This document shows, piece by piece, positions 49,603 through 62,466 of a stretch of 64,000 nt of DNA. The stretch is from Oenanthe sinensis. Taxonomy: Eukaryota > Streptophyta > Magnoliopsida > Apiales > Apiaceae. The notes beneath the pieces were generated by a model, which saw nothing but the letters and a program-made list of their open reading frames with translations, was not told the origin of the DNA and ran no database searches. The translations under genes were made by a program, and so were the position numbers. Numbering within the stretch: position 1 is the stretch's first letter; every line of letters starts with the position of its first letter. The stretch covers positions 2,666,001 through 2,730,000 of the forward strand of contig JAPMAC010000207.1 of assembly GCA_028671895.1 (NCBI GenBank), in the 5' to 3' direction.

Positions 49603-50807
49603 AATACCGCACTTTGACACAGTTTCCGTTCTCTAACTGAAGTTCACAATCTTCCACTTTCTGTATCAAGGTTCTGTCACATTACACCCTGTACCCTGAG
49701 CTGTTTCGTTCTTCGACTGTAGTTTAGAAACTTTCACTTTTTGTACCAAGGTTGTGACACTTTGCACCCTGCACCCTTTGAGCTTTTTGGTTGTAGCCTG
49801 TACAAATCACTTTTCGTACCTTAATAAATAAACGTTATTTCCAAGTATGTTTTTTAACTTAACAATTAATTTATAGATAATACTCAGATTCTTTTCACAA
49901 ACCGCTGACACCTAGTGCAACTAGTGTGGTTCACAGACGACTAACTTCGATCCAGGTCTTCGTATTATTGTCTTACGTACATTGATAAGTTTGCGGCAAC
50001 TTCATTGTTTCGAACACTGATTGTCAATATACAATTGTACTTTCACTGAAATCTTTTCTAGTACTTAGACAACGTCTTCATTACTACCGCAATATTAAAT
50101 ACTTCATTCTATGTTCTTCACTGACGCTTGAACATATAAACGAACTTCTTTCAGTGAGTATAACATCAAGACTGCAGCTTTCTTATTTAACCTTTGTCTT
50201 TACCCTGTCTTCAACTCTTCTAGATTCCTATGCTTCGAACATTGTCTATCTTCAATCAATGCTAATACACTGAAATCTTCCAGTGACACTTTTATACCGA
50301 ATCTTCAACACTTCTAAAACCCTACTTGAACATATTAATAAATTTCTTTCAGTGACCTATACTAGACTTCAAAACTTCTTCTAATGTCTTGATTCACTAT
50401 ATTTGCATTATCTTCATTTCTTCCTGATTTTTGTATAGACGTAGTATTATTTATATGTCATGTTCTAGTATTGAGTTATCACGACTTCTGTTCATATAGC
50501 TCCGCAATCTCACCAACACTTCTATTCACTGAAATCCTGATACTTATACTTGAACCACTTCATTTTCTTGACTCTGAAAATCTTCTGATCTTTTATTCAT
50601 CACTTAGACTTGAACATGTTAATGAAATTCTCTCGTTGACGCTTTGGAAGACTTCATTCTTTAATTCCCTGTAATGGTTCATGTATGTGTCTTGTCTGTA
50701 TAACCTTGTGGATTCCTATGCTTCATATTAATATTATTTATCTGTCTTTCTTTTTGTGTTGAGTTATAGATAACTCTATTACATATTAAGTTAAATTATG
50801 CTTTACA

Positions 50808-51657
50808 TGTCCAATTTGTAGACATGATTAACAAATTTTGGATTCATAAATCCGGGTGGTTACTCTACATAGACTTCTTCTTCTTCCAATTTTTCATTTA
50901 AAAATGCACTCTCCATATCCATTTGATAGACCTTGAATTCTGAATGTGCTGCAAAGGCAATGACCATTCTGATAACCTCCAATCTTGTTACTAGTACAAA
51001 ATTTTCATCATAATTTATGTCTTCTTCATGTTCATAACCTTTTGCAACCAATCTGGCTTTGTCCCTCGCCACAATTCCATTTTCATCAAGTTTGTTTCTG
51101 AAAACCCGTTTAACACCAACAATAGATCTGTTCTTTAGATTTGGTATAAGTTTCCATACTTTTTTTTCAAATCTATTCAATGCTTCTTGCATTGTTATAA
51201 TATAATGTTTCCTCAATTTTATTTGGTTCAGTCTTTGAAAGAAAACAACTATGCAAATATTCATTCTGAGTAACTCTTCTGTTTTGAACACCACTCTCAG
51301 GATCACCAACAATTAGATTAGGTGTGCGGTCCATTGACCACATTCTATCTGGTGGTAGATTAGTCCTTGAGCTAGAGGTTCCCCCTAAGTTTGTGACATC
51401 TCCTGTAGAAAATCTTGACACATTTGATGAGGCTCCCACTCTGTTAGTTGACTCTGAGAACTCCAAGACTCTTGTAGTCTAGACCCTGATGAGTTAGACC
51501 CTAAAGAGCTTGACTTTGACTGACTAAACTCTGTATGGTTGAAATCCGAGTCTCTAGACTCTGAACCAAGATTTCTTGAATCTTCTTGCTCCCCCTCGGA
51601 CTGTGCATTGTCTTGAGCAGTTTTAGAGATTATATTTAAAATTTCAAGTTTATTCAC
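50808..51657 (-). pseudogene. Copia reverse-transcriptase 5' fragment
   Basis: Minus-strand frames 51657-51385, 51466-51173 and 51312-50860 cover an acidic linker and the start of reverse transcriptase (KARLVAKGYEHEEDINYDENF, YQMDMESAFLNEKLEEE), then PPGFMNPKF after a stop. It breaks off where the LTR of element C begins, so element C probably inserted into this older copy. The continuation expected to the left of C is not found cleanly; 7485-8165 carries a later part of a Copia pol and may or may not be the same copy. Confidence 0.8.
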
Positions 51658-52860
51658 TTAAATAAAATTCACTAAAAATTGAATAAAATGATACAACTCC
51701 TCACTATCCAATAAATGATAATCGTTAAATTAAAAATATAACTAAACTCTTTAAATTTCGCAACCCGCTCTCTTCCCATAAAGTAGCCCACCTAACCTGC
51801 CGGGGAAATCAAGAAACATATATATGTAGTAAGCGAAATGCTCATATACAGATATAAAATAGTGCAAAGAGTACAAGATTTAAACATGTTGATAATCTGA
51901 ATATAAATTGAATGCTCAAACAATGAGCGATGACAACGATGGAAAAAGATAAAATTTCATGGATACTTAATTCACAATATGAACATATATACTTGTATTC
52001 TAATTAAAAATAAACTTATATATTCTTCCAAATTATATATATTTTAACCACTTGCAAATAATACTCAAAACAATTTAGTGAAAAAACAAACTTACTAATA
52101 TGGGAGATAATCTTACACTTATATGATGTTCTACATTTTCAGTTAACCAGAAATATGTATTCATAAAAAAAAACTTAAACAAGTTTCAATAGCACTAAAC
52201 AAATGATATCCAAAATCTTGTAGGGGCTTGCTTGGCAATAAACACAATTTTATCCAATCGACCAACATACACAAACTAGTCATGACTATATGTGCCCCAC
52301 AACTCTAGTGACACGTCTATACTATTTAATTACACCGCACAAGAGGTGTCAATCATGGGAATCACTCCACTCATAATGAAAGTCTCACAATATTTCTCAA
52401 ATCATAATAAGATCATAAAATAACTTACATATAACTTACTCTGAAAATAAGTTCAATAATAATACATATATCACAAATCAATCGAAAATAACTTACTTGA
52501 ATGTTACCAATTCAAATATCATATAAATTAGACTATATAAAACAAAATTAGACCTGAACAGTTCCAAAAAAGCTAATTAACTCTATCAAGATGAATCCAA
52601 ATGAAAAAGAACAAAATATGAAATATGTACAAGATTCAGAGAGTTTTCGAAAATAATAAAACTCATCAAAACCGCATAAGTAATAAGTACATAAAATAAA
52701 CAAATACGGACTGTTAAAATAGAATATGCACGTGATTATAGTAGTATTTTAAGAATTAAGACATGAATATCACAGAATTTACTAGCAAAATATACCTAAA
52801 AACTAAAGATAACAAAAAGAAATTAAGGTAATAAAAAATTTGTGAGTTAATTAAATTATA
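51658..52860. other. AT-rich intergenic DNA
   Basis: No reading frame, LTR pair or inverted terminal repeat recognised. It is probably old transposon sequence. Confidence 0.4.
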
Positions 52861-53068
52861 CTCTCTCCGTCCCTAATTAGTTGTCTTTTTGGAAAAAAAT
52901 TTGTCCCATCTTAATTGTCATCTCTTTAATCAATACAAAAATATGTTCTTTTTTCCATTAATATCCTCATTTATTTATGATTTTCAATGTTAACTTTTCC
53001 GCTATACTTATAAATTTAATGTATTAATTATGGGTATGGATGGAAAATAAACATCTATACTATATTAT

Positions 53069-53820
53069 TATAACCGAAAGATTAAAAGTTTTGGTCGTCG
53101 GTATGGTACTGGGTGAACCATAGAAAAGATCTTGACCGTCCAATTTTATGTGAACCATAGAAACAATCTTAACCATTGAATTTTAATAAAATATAATTTT
53201 AAAAGAATATAATCATATATACAACTCTAACCCTAAAATATAATTTTAAAAGAATATAATCATACATGCAACTCTAACCTCAGTAATCCTCCTTTTATAC
53301 ACGATAGGATAAAAAGAAAGGATAATATTATATTATATTTAAATTATATTCTATAAACTTTTTTTTACGAATCATACTTATCCTATAATTTTTATTTAAT
53401 ATATAATTAAATTTTATAATAAGCAATGTGCATTTTTTTAGTCATATTTTTATAACCGAAAGATTAAAAGTTTTGGTCGTCGGTACGGTACTGGGTGAAC
53501 CATAAAAAAGATTTTGACCGTCCAATTTTATGTGAACCATAGAAGCAATCTTAACCATTGAATTTTAATAAAATATAATTTTAAAAAAATATAATCATAT
53601 ATGCAACTCTAACCCTAAAATATAATTTTAAAAGAATATAATCATACATACAACTATAACCTCAGTAATCCTCATTTTATACACGATAGGATAAAAAGAT
53701 AGGATAATATTATATTATATTTAAATTATATTCTATAAACCTTTTTTTTACAAATCCTACTTATCCTATAATTTTTATTTAATATATTATTAAAGTTTAT
53801 CCTATAATTTTTATTTAATA
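53069..53820 (+). repeat. Tandem duplication of the Helitron 5' region, about 382-bp period
   Basis: The phrase AACCGAAAGATTAAAAG with TTTTGGTCGTCGG occurs at about 53072 and 53454, each followed by the same sequence (AACCATAGAAA, AATCTTAACCATTGAATTT, TACACGATAGGATAAAAAG). Within each unit the phrase AAAATATAATTTTAAAA occurs twice. Confidence 0.8.
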
Positions 53821-54348
53821 TCTATACTATCTATACTATATTATTAAGGACGAAAGATTAAAAGTTTTGGTCGTCGGTTGGTTTGGTACTGGGTGAACCA
53901 TAGAAAAGATCTTGACCGTCCAATTTTAAGTGAACCATAGAAATAATCTTAACCGTTAAATTTTAATAAAATATAATTTTAAAAAAATATAATCATACAT
54001 ACAATTCTAACACAAGTAATCCTCCTTTTATGCAAACATCTCATAAACATTATAATTCTAAAGAATATAAACATTACTACTAAAATATAATCTCATATTA
54101 ATCTTCTAACTAAAATATCTCACATTAATCTCCTAAGTAAAATACATCTCTATACAAAACAAACAAAAATTATCCTATTAAAATATAAATGCAAATAAAT
54201 TATATAAAAACATATACATATAATATTAAATAAAATTTAAATTATAATTATACAAATACAAATAAATTCAAATCATTAAAAAATATTAAAATAAAAATAT
54301 TAAAAAATTAAAAAAATTCATCCGTGCATCGCACGGGATATAAGCTAG
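53821..54348 (+). mobile_element. Non-autonomous Helitron (inner, 528 bp)
   Basis: It starts TCTATACTATCTATAC after an A and shares the GAAAGATTAAAAGTTTTGG 5' region with the outer element. It ends with a perfect hairpin CCGTGC-ATC-GCACGG (54322-54336) and CTAG (54345-54348) before T. The interrupted outer sequence resumes afterwards (AATTAAAGTTTATAATAAGC), matching the same phrase near 53405. Confidence 0.85.
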
Positions 54349-55599
54349 TATAATTAAAGTTTATAATAAGCAATGTGCATTTTTTTAGTTTCCATATATT
54401 TCTCTATTTTAATCGCATAACATAAATTATTTATCAAAATACAAGCTCTACTCAAATTAAAAAGAACTTTGCTCAAACTAGAACAACCAGTTACTATCAA
54501 TACCCGTATGTTCAAATTAGAAAACCGAGATCAACACCCTATATACAACTCTAACTTTATATAACTCATCAAAAGATAGAATAATATTATATTATATTTA
54601 AATTATATTTTATGAATAATAAATTTTATTAAAATTAAAATAATAATATTATTTTATTAATATTAATTAAATTTTATCACTATGTTATATCTATATTATC
54701 TATACTTTTATATTATATTATTTTAAACAAATTTCTATTTTAATTAGAATATATAATTCTACTCACAATCTATTAACATGTTTCAATTTTCCTCATCGCT
54801 CAAATACTTTAATTTATTTAAAATTATAATTTTATAATTAAAATTTTTGGATATTAAAATTATATTATATTTTACCTACATTAAAATATACTCATTTATT
54901 TAAATTTTAATTAAAATATTTCTAATATATTTGTAACTCTTTTTATTAATAAAAATTTCCTAATTAAATTTCAAGAAAAATAAAAAGTTTGGTAAGTTGG
55001 TCGTTCGTCCGGTAAGTCCTCTTTTTATACAACTCTTCTTATCATCGGTAAGTTTTATTTTTATACGATTTTTTATACAGTTATGATATAATTATAATTT
55101 AATTTTAAAATATATATATTTTACATATAACTCGATCATCGAATCATTTTTTGTACAACAATCTAATAACATATATCACTTCACTTCTACTTGAAATTAT
55201 AACTTATTAATTAAATCTCATGAATATTAAAATTTATTAATTAAATCTCTTAAATATTAAAATAATATTATTATTTTATCTACAAATAATTTTTATTATA
55301 TATTATATTATTATAGCCGATATAAAAAAATTAAATTATATATTTAAATCATATAAAATAATTAATATATAATTTATTAATCTCACCCGTGCATTGTACG
55401 GGTTATAAGCTAGTAATATTTAAAGTTTATTAATATACATAAAATTTTAAAAAAAAAATTAATTAGGGACGGAAGGAGTAATAATATAGTATAAATAAAT
55501 ATATTTATATAATTGAAAATATACATACTATTCATATAATTTTAAATTTATTTATATTAAATATACATCACCAAGTAGCAACTAGTAATAAACAAAAAC

Positions 55600-58500
55600 T
55601 CAGACTCACGGCTGTATTCAAAACCTCAGCCTGTGTTGGAATTGGGGATTTAGGGTTTTTCAATTACATCCCCCCTCGCTCTTTTTTACTCTTGATTTCC
55701 GTAAGTTCCCGTTCTTAATCCTTATATATGTATATGCGCGCACACACGTTTGTATGTATAGTTGTATGTGGATATCAATGCTTTATCTTCTGATTATTAT
55801 TAGCTTTAGTTAGTACTTGTGTTCTTTTTATTAGGTACCAGTACATTGATAATAGCTAATTATACATATTTGATTGTTAATTAATGAATTTATGGATTTT
55901 CATAGGTTTTGTAATAGTATGTTTATGCTTTTGTTTGGTAAAGTTCGTTTAGATATGAATATGACTTGTGCACAAGTGTTCACTTTGTTTTGATGGAATG
56001 TAATTCGGGATAATGTCGATGTGGTAATCACATTTTAGTATCGTTACTTGAAGTCTGAAACGTGAATTAGAGTAGACTCGTAAAGTAGGCTTGTATAATC
56101 TGATAGATGCTTTTGGGGTAGGATGAATTAGTGTGTTTGGATGATTTTTGGTTGAATTTTTCTGTGAATTTGTGGTTGATTAGGTATTATCATGGACATA
56201 GATGAGGATAAGACTGTTTTAACGGAGCCTTCTCCTGATGGTCAGACTGCGGCTTCTGCAATTCCTTCAATTCCAATTCCAGTCGAAGCGATTCAACCTA
56301 CGATTGCCCCGTTAATTCCGGTTCCCATTTTGCCAGCTATTGCTCCAATACCCGGAGTTGCTCCTACGGTTCCTCGGCCATTGGCACCGCTCCCTGTCCG
56401 TCCTCCCATTCCCAGGCCACCTCAGTTACAAAATGGTGACATCAGAGGCAGTGATACGGATTCTGATGAGGATGACTCTGGAGCTCAGCGGACCACTGCA
56501 GGCTCTGCAGAGTATGAGATCTCAGAAGAAAGTAGATTAGTCAGAGAAAGGCAGGAGAAAGCCATGCAAGAATTTTTGATGAAAAGACGTGCTGCTGCCC
56601 TTGCAGTACCAACCAATGACATGGCTGTACGAGCTCGTCTTCGGCGGCTTGGTGAACCTATGACTCTTTTTGGAGAAAGAGAGATGGAAAGACGAGACCG
56701 TTTGCGGATGCTCATGGGGAAGCTTGATTCTGAAGGAGATTTGGAAAGGCTAATGAGAGTTCACGAAGAGGAAGAAGCTGCTGCAGCTGTGTCAATATCA
56801 GATGGAGCAGAAGACGAAAATATCCAGTATCCGTTTTATACTGAAGGCCCAAAAAATCTTTTGGAAGCTCGAAAGGAAATCACCAAGTATTCTTTAGCGA
56901 GAGCATCTATGCGTCTTCAACAAGCAAGAAGGAAACGGGACGATCCTGATGAAGATTTGGATGCAGAGACTAATTGGGCTTTGGAGCAAGCTGCAAGTTT
57001 GAACCTTAATTGTGATGAGATTGGGGATGACCGGCCGCTGTTAGGATGCTCGTTTTCACACAAAGGGAACATGCTGGCTACCTGGTACACTCTTCTTCCT
57101 TTTTTTCTCTTAGATAGTTAGACTAATATTGCAAGTCTGAAATCCATGATAAGGTTTGCTACTTATATCTGCTTCATATGACTGGTCTACTCCATTTGAG
57201 TTTCTTTAATGCTGGCAAAATAATTGGTTTACATTTATGTTGTATACTGTATAGGTTTGATGTGAACTGTTGTGCAGTTTTTATAAAAGCTAATGACTAA
57301 ATAAACCCTTAGGCTGGTAGTTAATATGTATATTTTAACTTCTATTTGTTGAACAAATTGTCCTAATTTATTAAAAAATTTAACAGTGGTCGAATAGTGG
57401 TGTGTCCTTCTATCCAAAACATATTAGCGAACATCAAATTTTTATTGACATGACACAAAATTTTACATAAAACTCATATTGTTTTCCGATATTACAACTT
57501 ATCATGCTTAATTTCAAATTTATTATTTTAACAGCGTCTAACTAGTGATGAATCATACTATTCGAAAAATCGTACTGGACTCAAATTTATAGTTATGTGA
57601 CACCAAAATTTAACGTAGTCTGAGATCTCAACTTGTCATGCTTAATTTTGAAATTAATATTTTCTTCCGTATTAGATGTGTATTAATTCCTTTTTATTAT
57701 GATTGTGTACAGAACTTGATGACATTGGTTACCATAAAACATTATTGAAGCCTCTAATTTTGTTATATTATTTGATCTACAAACTAATTTATAATCTTTT
57801 AAATTAATTTATTCTCCAGTGCTTTAAGTGGAGTTGCAAAGATATGGAGCATGCCTCAGGTAAGAAGGGTTTGTACTTTGAAGGGGCACACAGTGCATGC
57901 TACTGATGTTGCTTTTTCACCCGTTAACAATACTTTGGCAACTGCGTCTGCTGATCGCACAGCAAAGTTGTGGAATAGTGAAGGTGTGCTTCTGAGAACT
58001 TTTGAGGGACATTTGAATCGCCTTGCGCGCATTGCATTCCATCCATTAGGGAAGTACCTCGGTACAACTAGCTTTGACAAGACCTGGAGATTATGGGATG
58101 TTGAAACTGGTGAAGAGCTGCTTCTGCAAGAGGGTCACAGTAGGAGCGTGTATGGACTATCTTTTCACAAAGATGGATCTCTGGCCGCATCTTGTGGACT
58201 TGATTCACTTGCTCGTGTGTGGGACCTTCGAACAGGGAGAAGTGTTCTTGCCTTTGAAGGACATGTTAAGCCTGTGAGTCTTCCTTAATTCTTCACATTA
58301 ACATTATAATAGAGCTTTAAATTAGCGGAGCCTAACTATAGACTGATCATGTTCGGTTTTTTAAAATATTATCCAACTCGAGTTTGGATCAAGCCAAAAA
58401 CTTATTTGAGCTTGGTTCATTAAAAGAAAAAATGTTATTCACGGACTGTTCGTAAAGAGGTAGCGCTCATTTATTTTGTTTATGAACATACTTAAACATA

Positions 58501-60268
58501 CAATAATAATAAAATTTAGGTTCCAACATCAGGATAAGCATCCCTCATCTCCATTAAATTGTGGGAGTAATTTAGCAAAATTTTTGAGAGTATTTCATCT
58601 GTACTCTTTTTAAGACATTTGAGGGTGTAGTCTGGGTAGTAGCTATAATTTTATATATTATAGTTTTGTAGTGTAACATATAATATGATCCAATTGGCAT
58701 TTACAAGAGTAAATAAAATTAACTATCAAATCAATTTGTGGAATATAATTAAACAATTAAAATATTATTTAATAATTGAACCTATACTGGAGTCAAACTT
58801 GGTCAGGAACAGATCCTATGTATTGAGTCTGTTCATGCACTATTATTATGAAGTATGTTCATGAGCCTCTTTACGAACCTGATCATGAAGTTTTTAGTCG
58901 ATATCTATTGTGATCAAGTTCGACTTGTTTATAAATCTAATTTAAAAGTCATGTTCAAGGTTGTTCGTTTTTTACCCGAGCCTAAGCCTGAGCTTTCCTT
59001 GTATGAGCTAAATGCTCAACTGTTCGTGAGCTTCTCAGCCCATTTACATCCTAATAATAATCATTTTGTTCTCCTAGGTGCTTTTATGGATGGTTAAGAA
59101 TTGATTATTAAACTTTGATTCTATTCAGATTTATGGTATCAGTTTTTCTCCAAATGGCTATCACTTGGCTACTGGTGGTGAAGATAATACCTGTCGAATT
59201 TGGGATTTGAGAAAGAAGAAATCCTTGTACATAATACCAGCTCATTCAAAGCTTATATCTCAAGTCAAATATGAGCCTCAGGATGGATACTTTCTGCTAA
59301 CTGCTTCTCATGATATGACAGCAAAGGTATTCCTCTCACTAAAGCAGTGGTCTTTTAGTTGGATCTCAAACTTTTAATATATAGTGCTAAATAGTATAGA
59401 TTATTACAAAACACTAAACTAGTGTTCTTTTAAAGTTGTATCTTAAACTTCTCTTATTTATAGTGCTAATAATACACATTTTCACAGAATACTAAAACTT
59501 TGTTTTTTAGGTGTGGTCGTCCAGGGATTTCAAGCCTGTGAAGACGCTGTCTGGTCATGAAGATAAACTTTCATCATTGGATGTAGTAGCAGGTAATATT
59601 TATTTTTTTTAATCAGAAATTTGTAGCCATATTAAGTGGATAAGGTTTGCCATTTCACACGTAGTAATGAGGAAGCGAGGAGTACGAAATTTGGCAAACT
59701 GAAAAAACTACCGCTTAAGCCAACCATATGTGGGAGCCTGTTTCTTTGTGTCAACTTATGCATCTATTGCGACAACCAGTTGCAAAAGAAATTAAATTTT
59801 TTGTAGAGATAGATATGGTTGTGCAGGGGTTATGAATAGTAATATTGGATGTGCAGGTGTTATGACTGGTAGCAATATCATGAATTTTCAAGTATTCACA
59901 TTAATTTGCTAATAGGAAAATTTGTGGTATAGTAGCAGACTAGCAGTTATGCTCTTTGATTAACAATCAGTAATGAGTTGTTTAGTTACTGTTTGAATGG
60001 GGCCATTACTCTGTTCTTTGAGAAGGGGGCATCAGTCTTTGAGAAGTATATGTGAGAGAAGTTTTCTTTGATTAAAATTTCTATATAAAGATCATTTCTG
60101 TTGTTTTCTTGAAGCTTCTCTTCTATTTGCATTCCACTGCTAACATGCCATGTTTATGCTGCTGCAGATGGCCAGTATGTTGCCACAGTTTCATATGATC
60201 GTCACATCAAGCTGTGGTCGTGTAGAGACATGGAAAAGGCTGCTGAGAAGGGTATGGATATTGATTGA
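55600..60268 (+). CDS. PRP4: U4/U6 small nuclear ribonucleoprotein PRP4-like, WD40 protein
   Basis: Coding exons are 56192-57084, 57820-58273, 59129-59326, 59511-59592 and 60168-60268, all GT-AG and in phase (1728 nt, 575 residues, TGA stop). A 5' UTR intron fits at 55701-56183, so transcription probably starts near 55600. The N-terminus (about 20-80) is rich in Pro, Ile and Val. An acidic patch follows (DTDSDEDDSG), then the PRP4-type splicing-factor motif at about 139-178 (VPTNDMAVRARLRRLGEPMT). The C-terminal half has seven WD40 repeats, with ends such as KIWSMPQ, AKLWNSEG, RLWDVET, RVWDLRT, RIWDLRK, KVWSSRD and KLWSCRD. In the family, PRP4 binds PRP3 and stabilises the U4/U6 di-snRNP in the nucleus; the Arabidopsis gene (LACHESIS, 554 residues from memory) is essential in the female gametophyte. 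The gene appears intact. Confidence 0.93.
58448..58878. repeat. Inverted-repeat insertion in intron of the PRP4-like gene
   Basis: The 855-bp intron 58274-59128 contains imperfect inverted arms. GTTCGTAAAGAGG with ATGAACATACTT and AATAATA lies at 58448-58510, and its complement at 58831-58878 (AAGTATGTTCATGAG, CCTCTTTACGAAC). The arms can pair over about 50-60 bases around a roughly 320-bp AT-rich loop. It resembles a foldback or MITE relic; no clear target duplication was found. Confidence 0.55.
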
Positions 60269-62466
60269 CCTTTGACTTCTTGGAACTGTTGGGAGAGATC
60301 TAGGGTAAATTTTAGTGATGACTAAAAATTTTGCAAGACAAAAATTGTGATTGATCATTGCTTCTATGGTAGTTGAGTTGAGGATCTTATAAATTTGATG
60401 CAACATATTTGCAGAACTTGTGAACTTCAAATCTTGCATTTCAAATTGGTAATTTATTGTCTTGATGATCTATAGTCGTCATTTCTTTGCATATTTTAAC
60501 ACTCTGTAGTCTGTAGTGATAACATTGAATCTTAATTGCATGTTGGCCTCGCCCTGAATATCCCCAGCCTATGGAAGTGAGACATGAAATTTAGACATTA
60601 TTATTACACCTTTGTCATGGCAATATTTTTCAGTGTGCTCCAACAAAGATGGCTTATACTACAAAAAGATTACAATTTCAGGACCATTTCTAGGCGTGGC
60701 ATATTTCCTCCCTTGTGCTCTGGATACGACCTTAAAGCATCTATCGATTCTTTCCTTCTGCAGTTTTGTGCTTGATATAAAGTTGTACAGGAATGAAGCT
60801 GATATTTGCTCCTCTTTTTATATGTGCAGCATGTATAAGACCAATTTTAGTTTACATTCTTAAAGAATATCAACTTAAGAGTCAGGTTAACGTATTCACT
60901 ATGATTTATATTACTGAAAAGATATACCTACGTATTTGTTTACCTCTTGCTTAATAAATTAGAGGTCCCCCTGCCATTTTACTTATCTTCCCCTTTAAAA
61001 ATTATAGCAGTTCTTAAATCAGTATTTACAAGAAGCTGTAAATGAGATGCACATATTAAAACTCGAGGAAGAAAGAATATGAATGTTTTATAGAAAAATT
61101 AATTGATTATAATGTATTATGGACGAAAATTAATCAAGATGCATATAGTCCAGTAAAAGACAAGACAGTCCTCCGTTGATTTCAAACTCTGTCGGTTTTA
61201 TTTTTTGCATTTATTTTGAGTTTCATAGTAAAGAGAGCTCCATAAATAATATTTAATCTTTTTTGTTTTGGATAAAATTTAAAATTTTAAAAGTAATATA
61301 AAAATATGTCTTCTATAATATATATATATATATATATGCCATTATTATAGAATAAAGTGCCATAGAGAATCTTCTCATTCTAATATATAATCATATCAAT
61401 AATTTAAAAATTAATCGTACTCATGCTTCAAAAAATAAAAAATTTGATTCTAATGTAAAATATTAATCATATATAATTTTAGCAAATAATTTGATTCACT
61501 ATAGAATCATTCTAAACGCTTTGATTCTACTATAAAATCAGTTTAAATTATTCATGAATATACGCCAAACAAAAAACTAGTTGTCCACTTAATCCAATAT
61601 TATATACACATTTATTTATTTATTTTGTAATCTTAAGTTTAGATTTTGTTAAAACGCAAATAAAATATTTAAATATGAATAATAATAAATCTAAGTGTAC
61701 AAGCCAACAAAAAATAAACAAGTTGCTTTTTGTAAATTTAATTTATAAATTATAAATTTTTTACATTTTTAGTATTAAAAAAGTTATATTACCTATTGAC
61801 TAAGAGCCCTAGTCTTATAAACCCGTATTCATTTTTTTAAAGTTTAATTATCTATAATTTCGATTTTATTTTAAATAAAATAAAGTAACCAAATTAATCA
61901 TAATCTTAATTTCTTTCTAATCAAATAAATTTTTTGAAACAAATAAAAATATAAAATAACCAAGAAACAATAGGTTAATTATTTCATTATATTATAAGTA
62001 TTTTTTAGAAAATATTTTTTCTTTAATTTAATATAATATAATATATTTATTTATTAAACAAGCAAGCATGCGGGCAGTTTGGGAATAAAAAATTAAGGAA
62101 AGGCAGCAATATTGCACCAGCAATGACACATTTCGCCACTGCCGTTAATTTCATTGCGGCAGTTCCTACTCCGCAATGAGTATATGTTAACTATAGACTT
62201 ATAATTTTATAAATGAGTATATATTCTAAAAAATTCTGCGTTACGGCATAGTCGAACTCAGAACTGACCGAGGATAAACAATGCGTTTATTAAAAAAATT
62301 AGTGTAGTTGTCTAAGGTTTATGCTATCTAAAATATTAAAAGATAAACGAAAAAGGTAATGTTTTTGCAGCCACTAAAATAACGTGTTACAATATCTTGA
62401 ACTGTTAGAACATGCCCGCCAAGGTTCAGTTTTTTCCGTTAATTCAGTTTCCAAAACTCGGCCACC
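60269..62466. other. Intergenic, PRP4 3' side to PPR promoter
   Basis: The first few hundred bases should be the 3' UTR of the PRP4-like gene. A (TA)n run lies near 61316-61336 and the middle is AT-rich. Short frames at 60584-60863 have no recognisable product. No transposon end recognised. Confidence 0.45.

Larger units (their letters stand above)
48745..50807 (-). repeat. Element C right (5') LTR
   Basis: It starts TGTTAGGTCCCGAAG and probably ends CTTTACA at 50807, about 2.06 kb. R-U5 (48745-49260) is related to the LTR of element B. The TATA-like TATAAATAG on the minus strand is at 49298-49306. U3 carries GGCGC words (about 49360-49600). No initiator-tRNA primer site is found at its inner edge, where an LTR fragment lies instead. 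Confidence 0.75.
53054..55413 (+). mobile_element. Non-autonomous Helitron (outer)
   Basis: It starts TCTATACTATATTATTATAA after an A (53053). It ends with a hairpin CCCGTGC-ATT-GTACGGG (55386-55402), then TTATAAG and CTAG (55410-55413), followed by T. This fits the Helitron rules: 5' TC, 3' hairpin plus CTRR, insertion between A and T, no target duplication. It has no coding capacity. It holds a tandem duplication and a second Helitron. Confidence 0.82.
52861..55478. mobile_element. Stowaway-type (Tc1/mariner) MITE, split by Helitrons
   Basis: The left end CTCTCTCCGTCCCTAATTAG (52861) and the right end, read in reverse complement as CTCCTTCCGTCCCTAATTAA (ending 55478), form the classic Stowaway inverted repeat. 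TA flanks both sides (52859-52860 and 55479-55480). Removing the Helitron inside leaves about 257 bp, the normal size for such elements. Confidence 0.85.

Noticed and set aside
56340..56715. Frames on both strands overlapping the PRP4 first coding exon
   Set aside because: Shadows of the PRP4 frame.
59044..59097. Possible extra exon of PRP4 ending in a short frame (58855-59097)
   Set aside because: Joining 58273 to 59129 keeps the WD40 repeat continuous (KP-IYGISFSPNG); including this segment would add a stop.
60584..60863. Two overlapping plus-strand frames after the PRP4-like gene
   Set aside because: They follow the PRP4 stop, have no similarity I recognise, and lie in probable 3' UTR or intergenic DNA.
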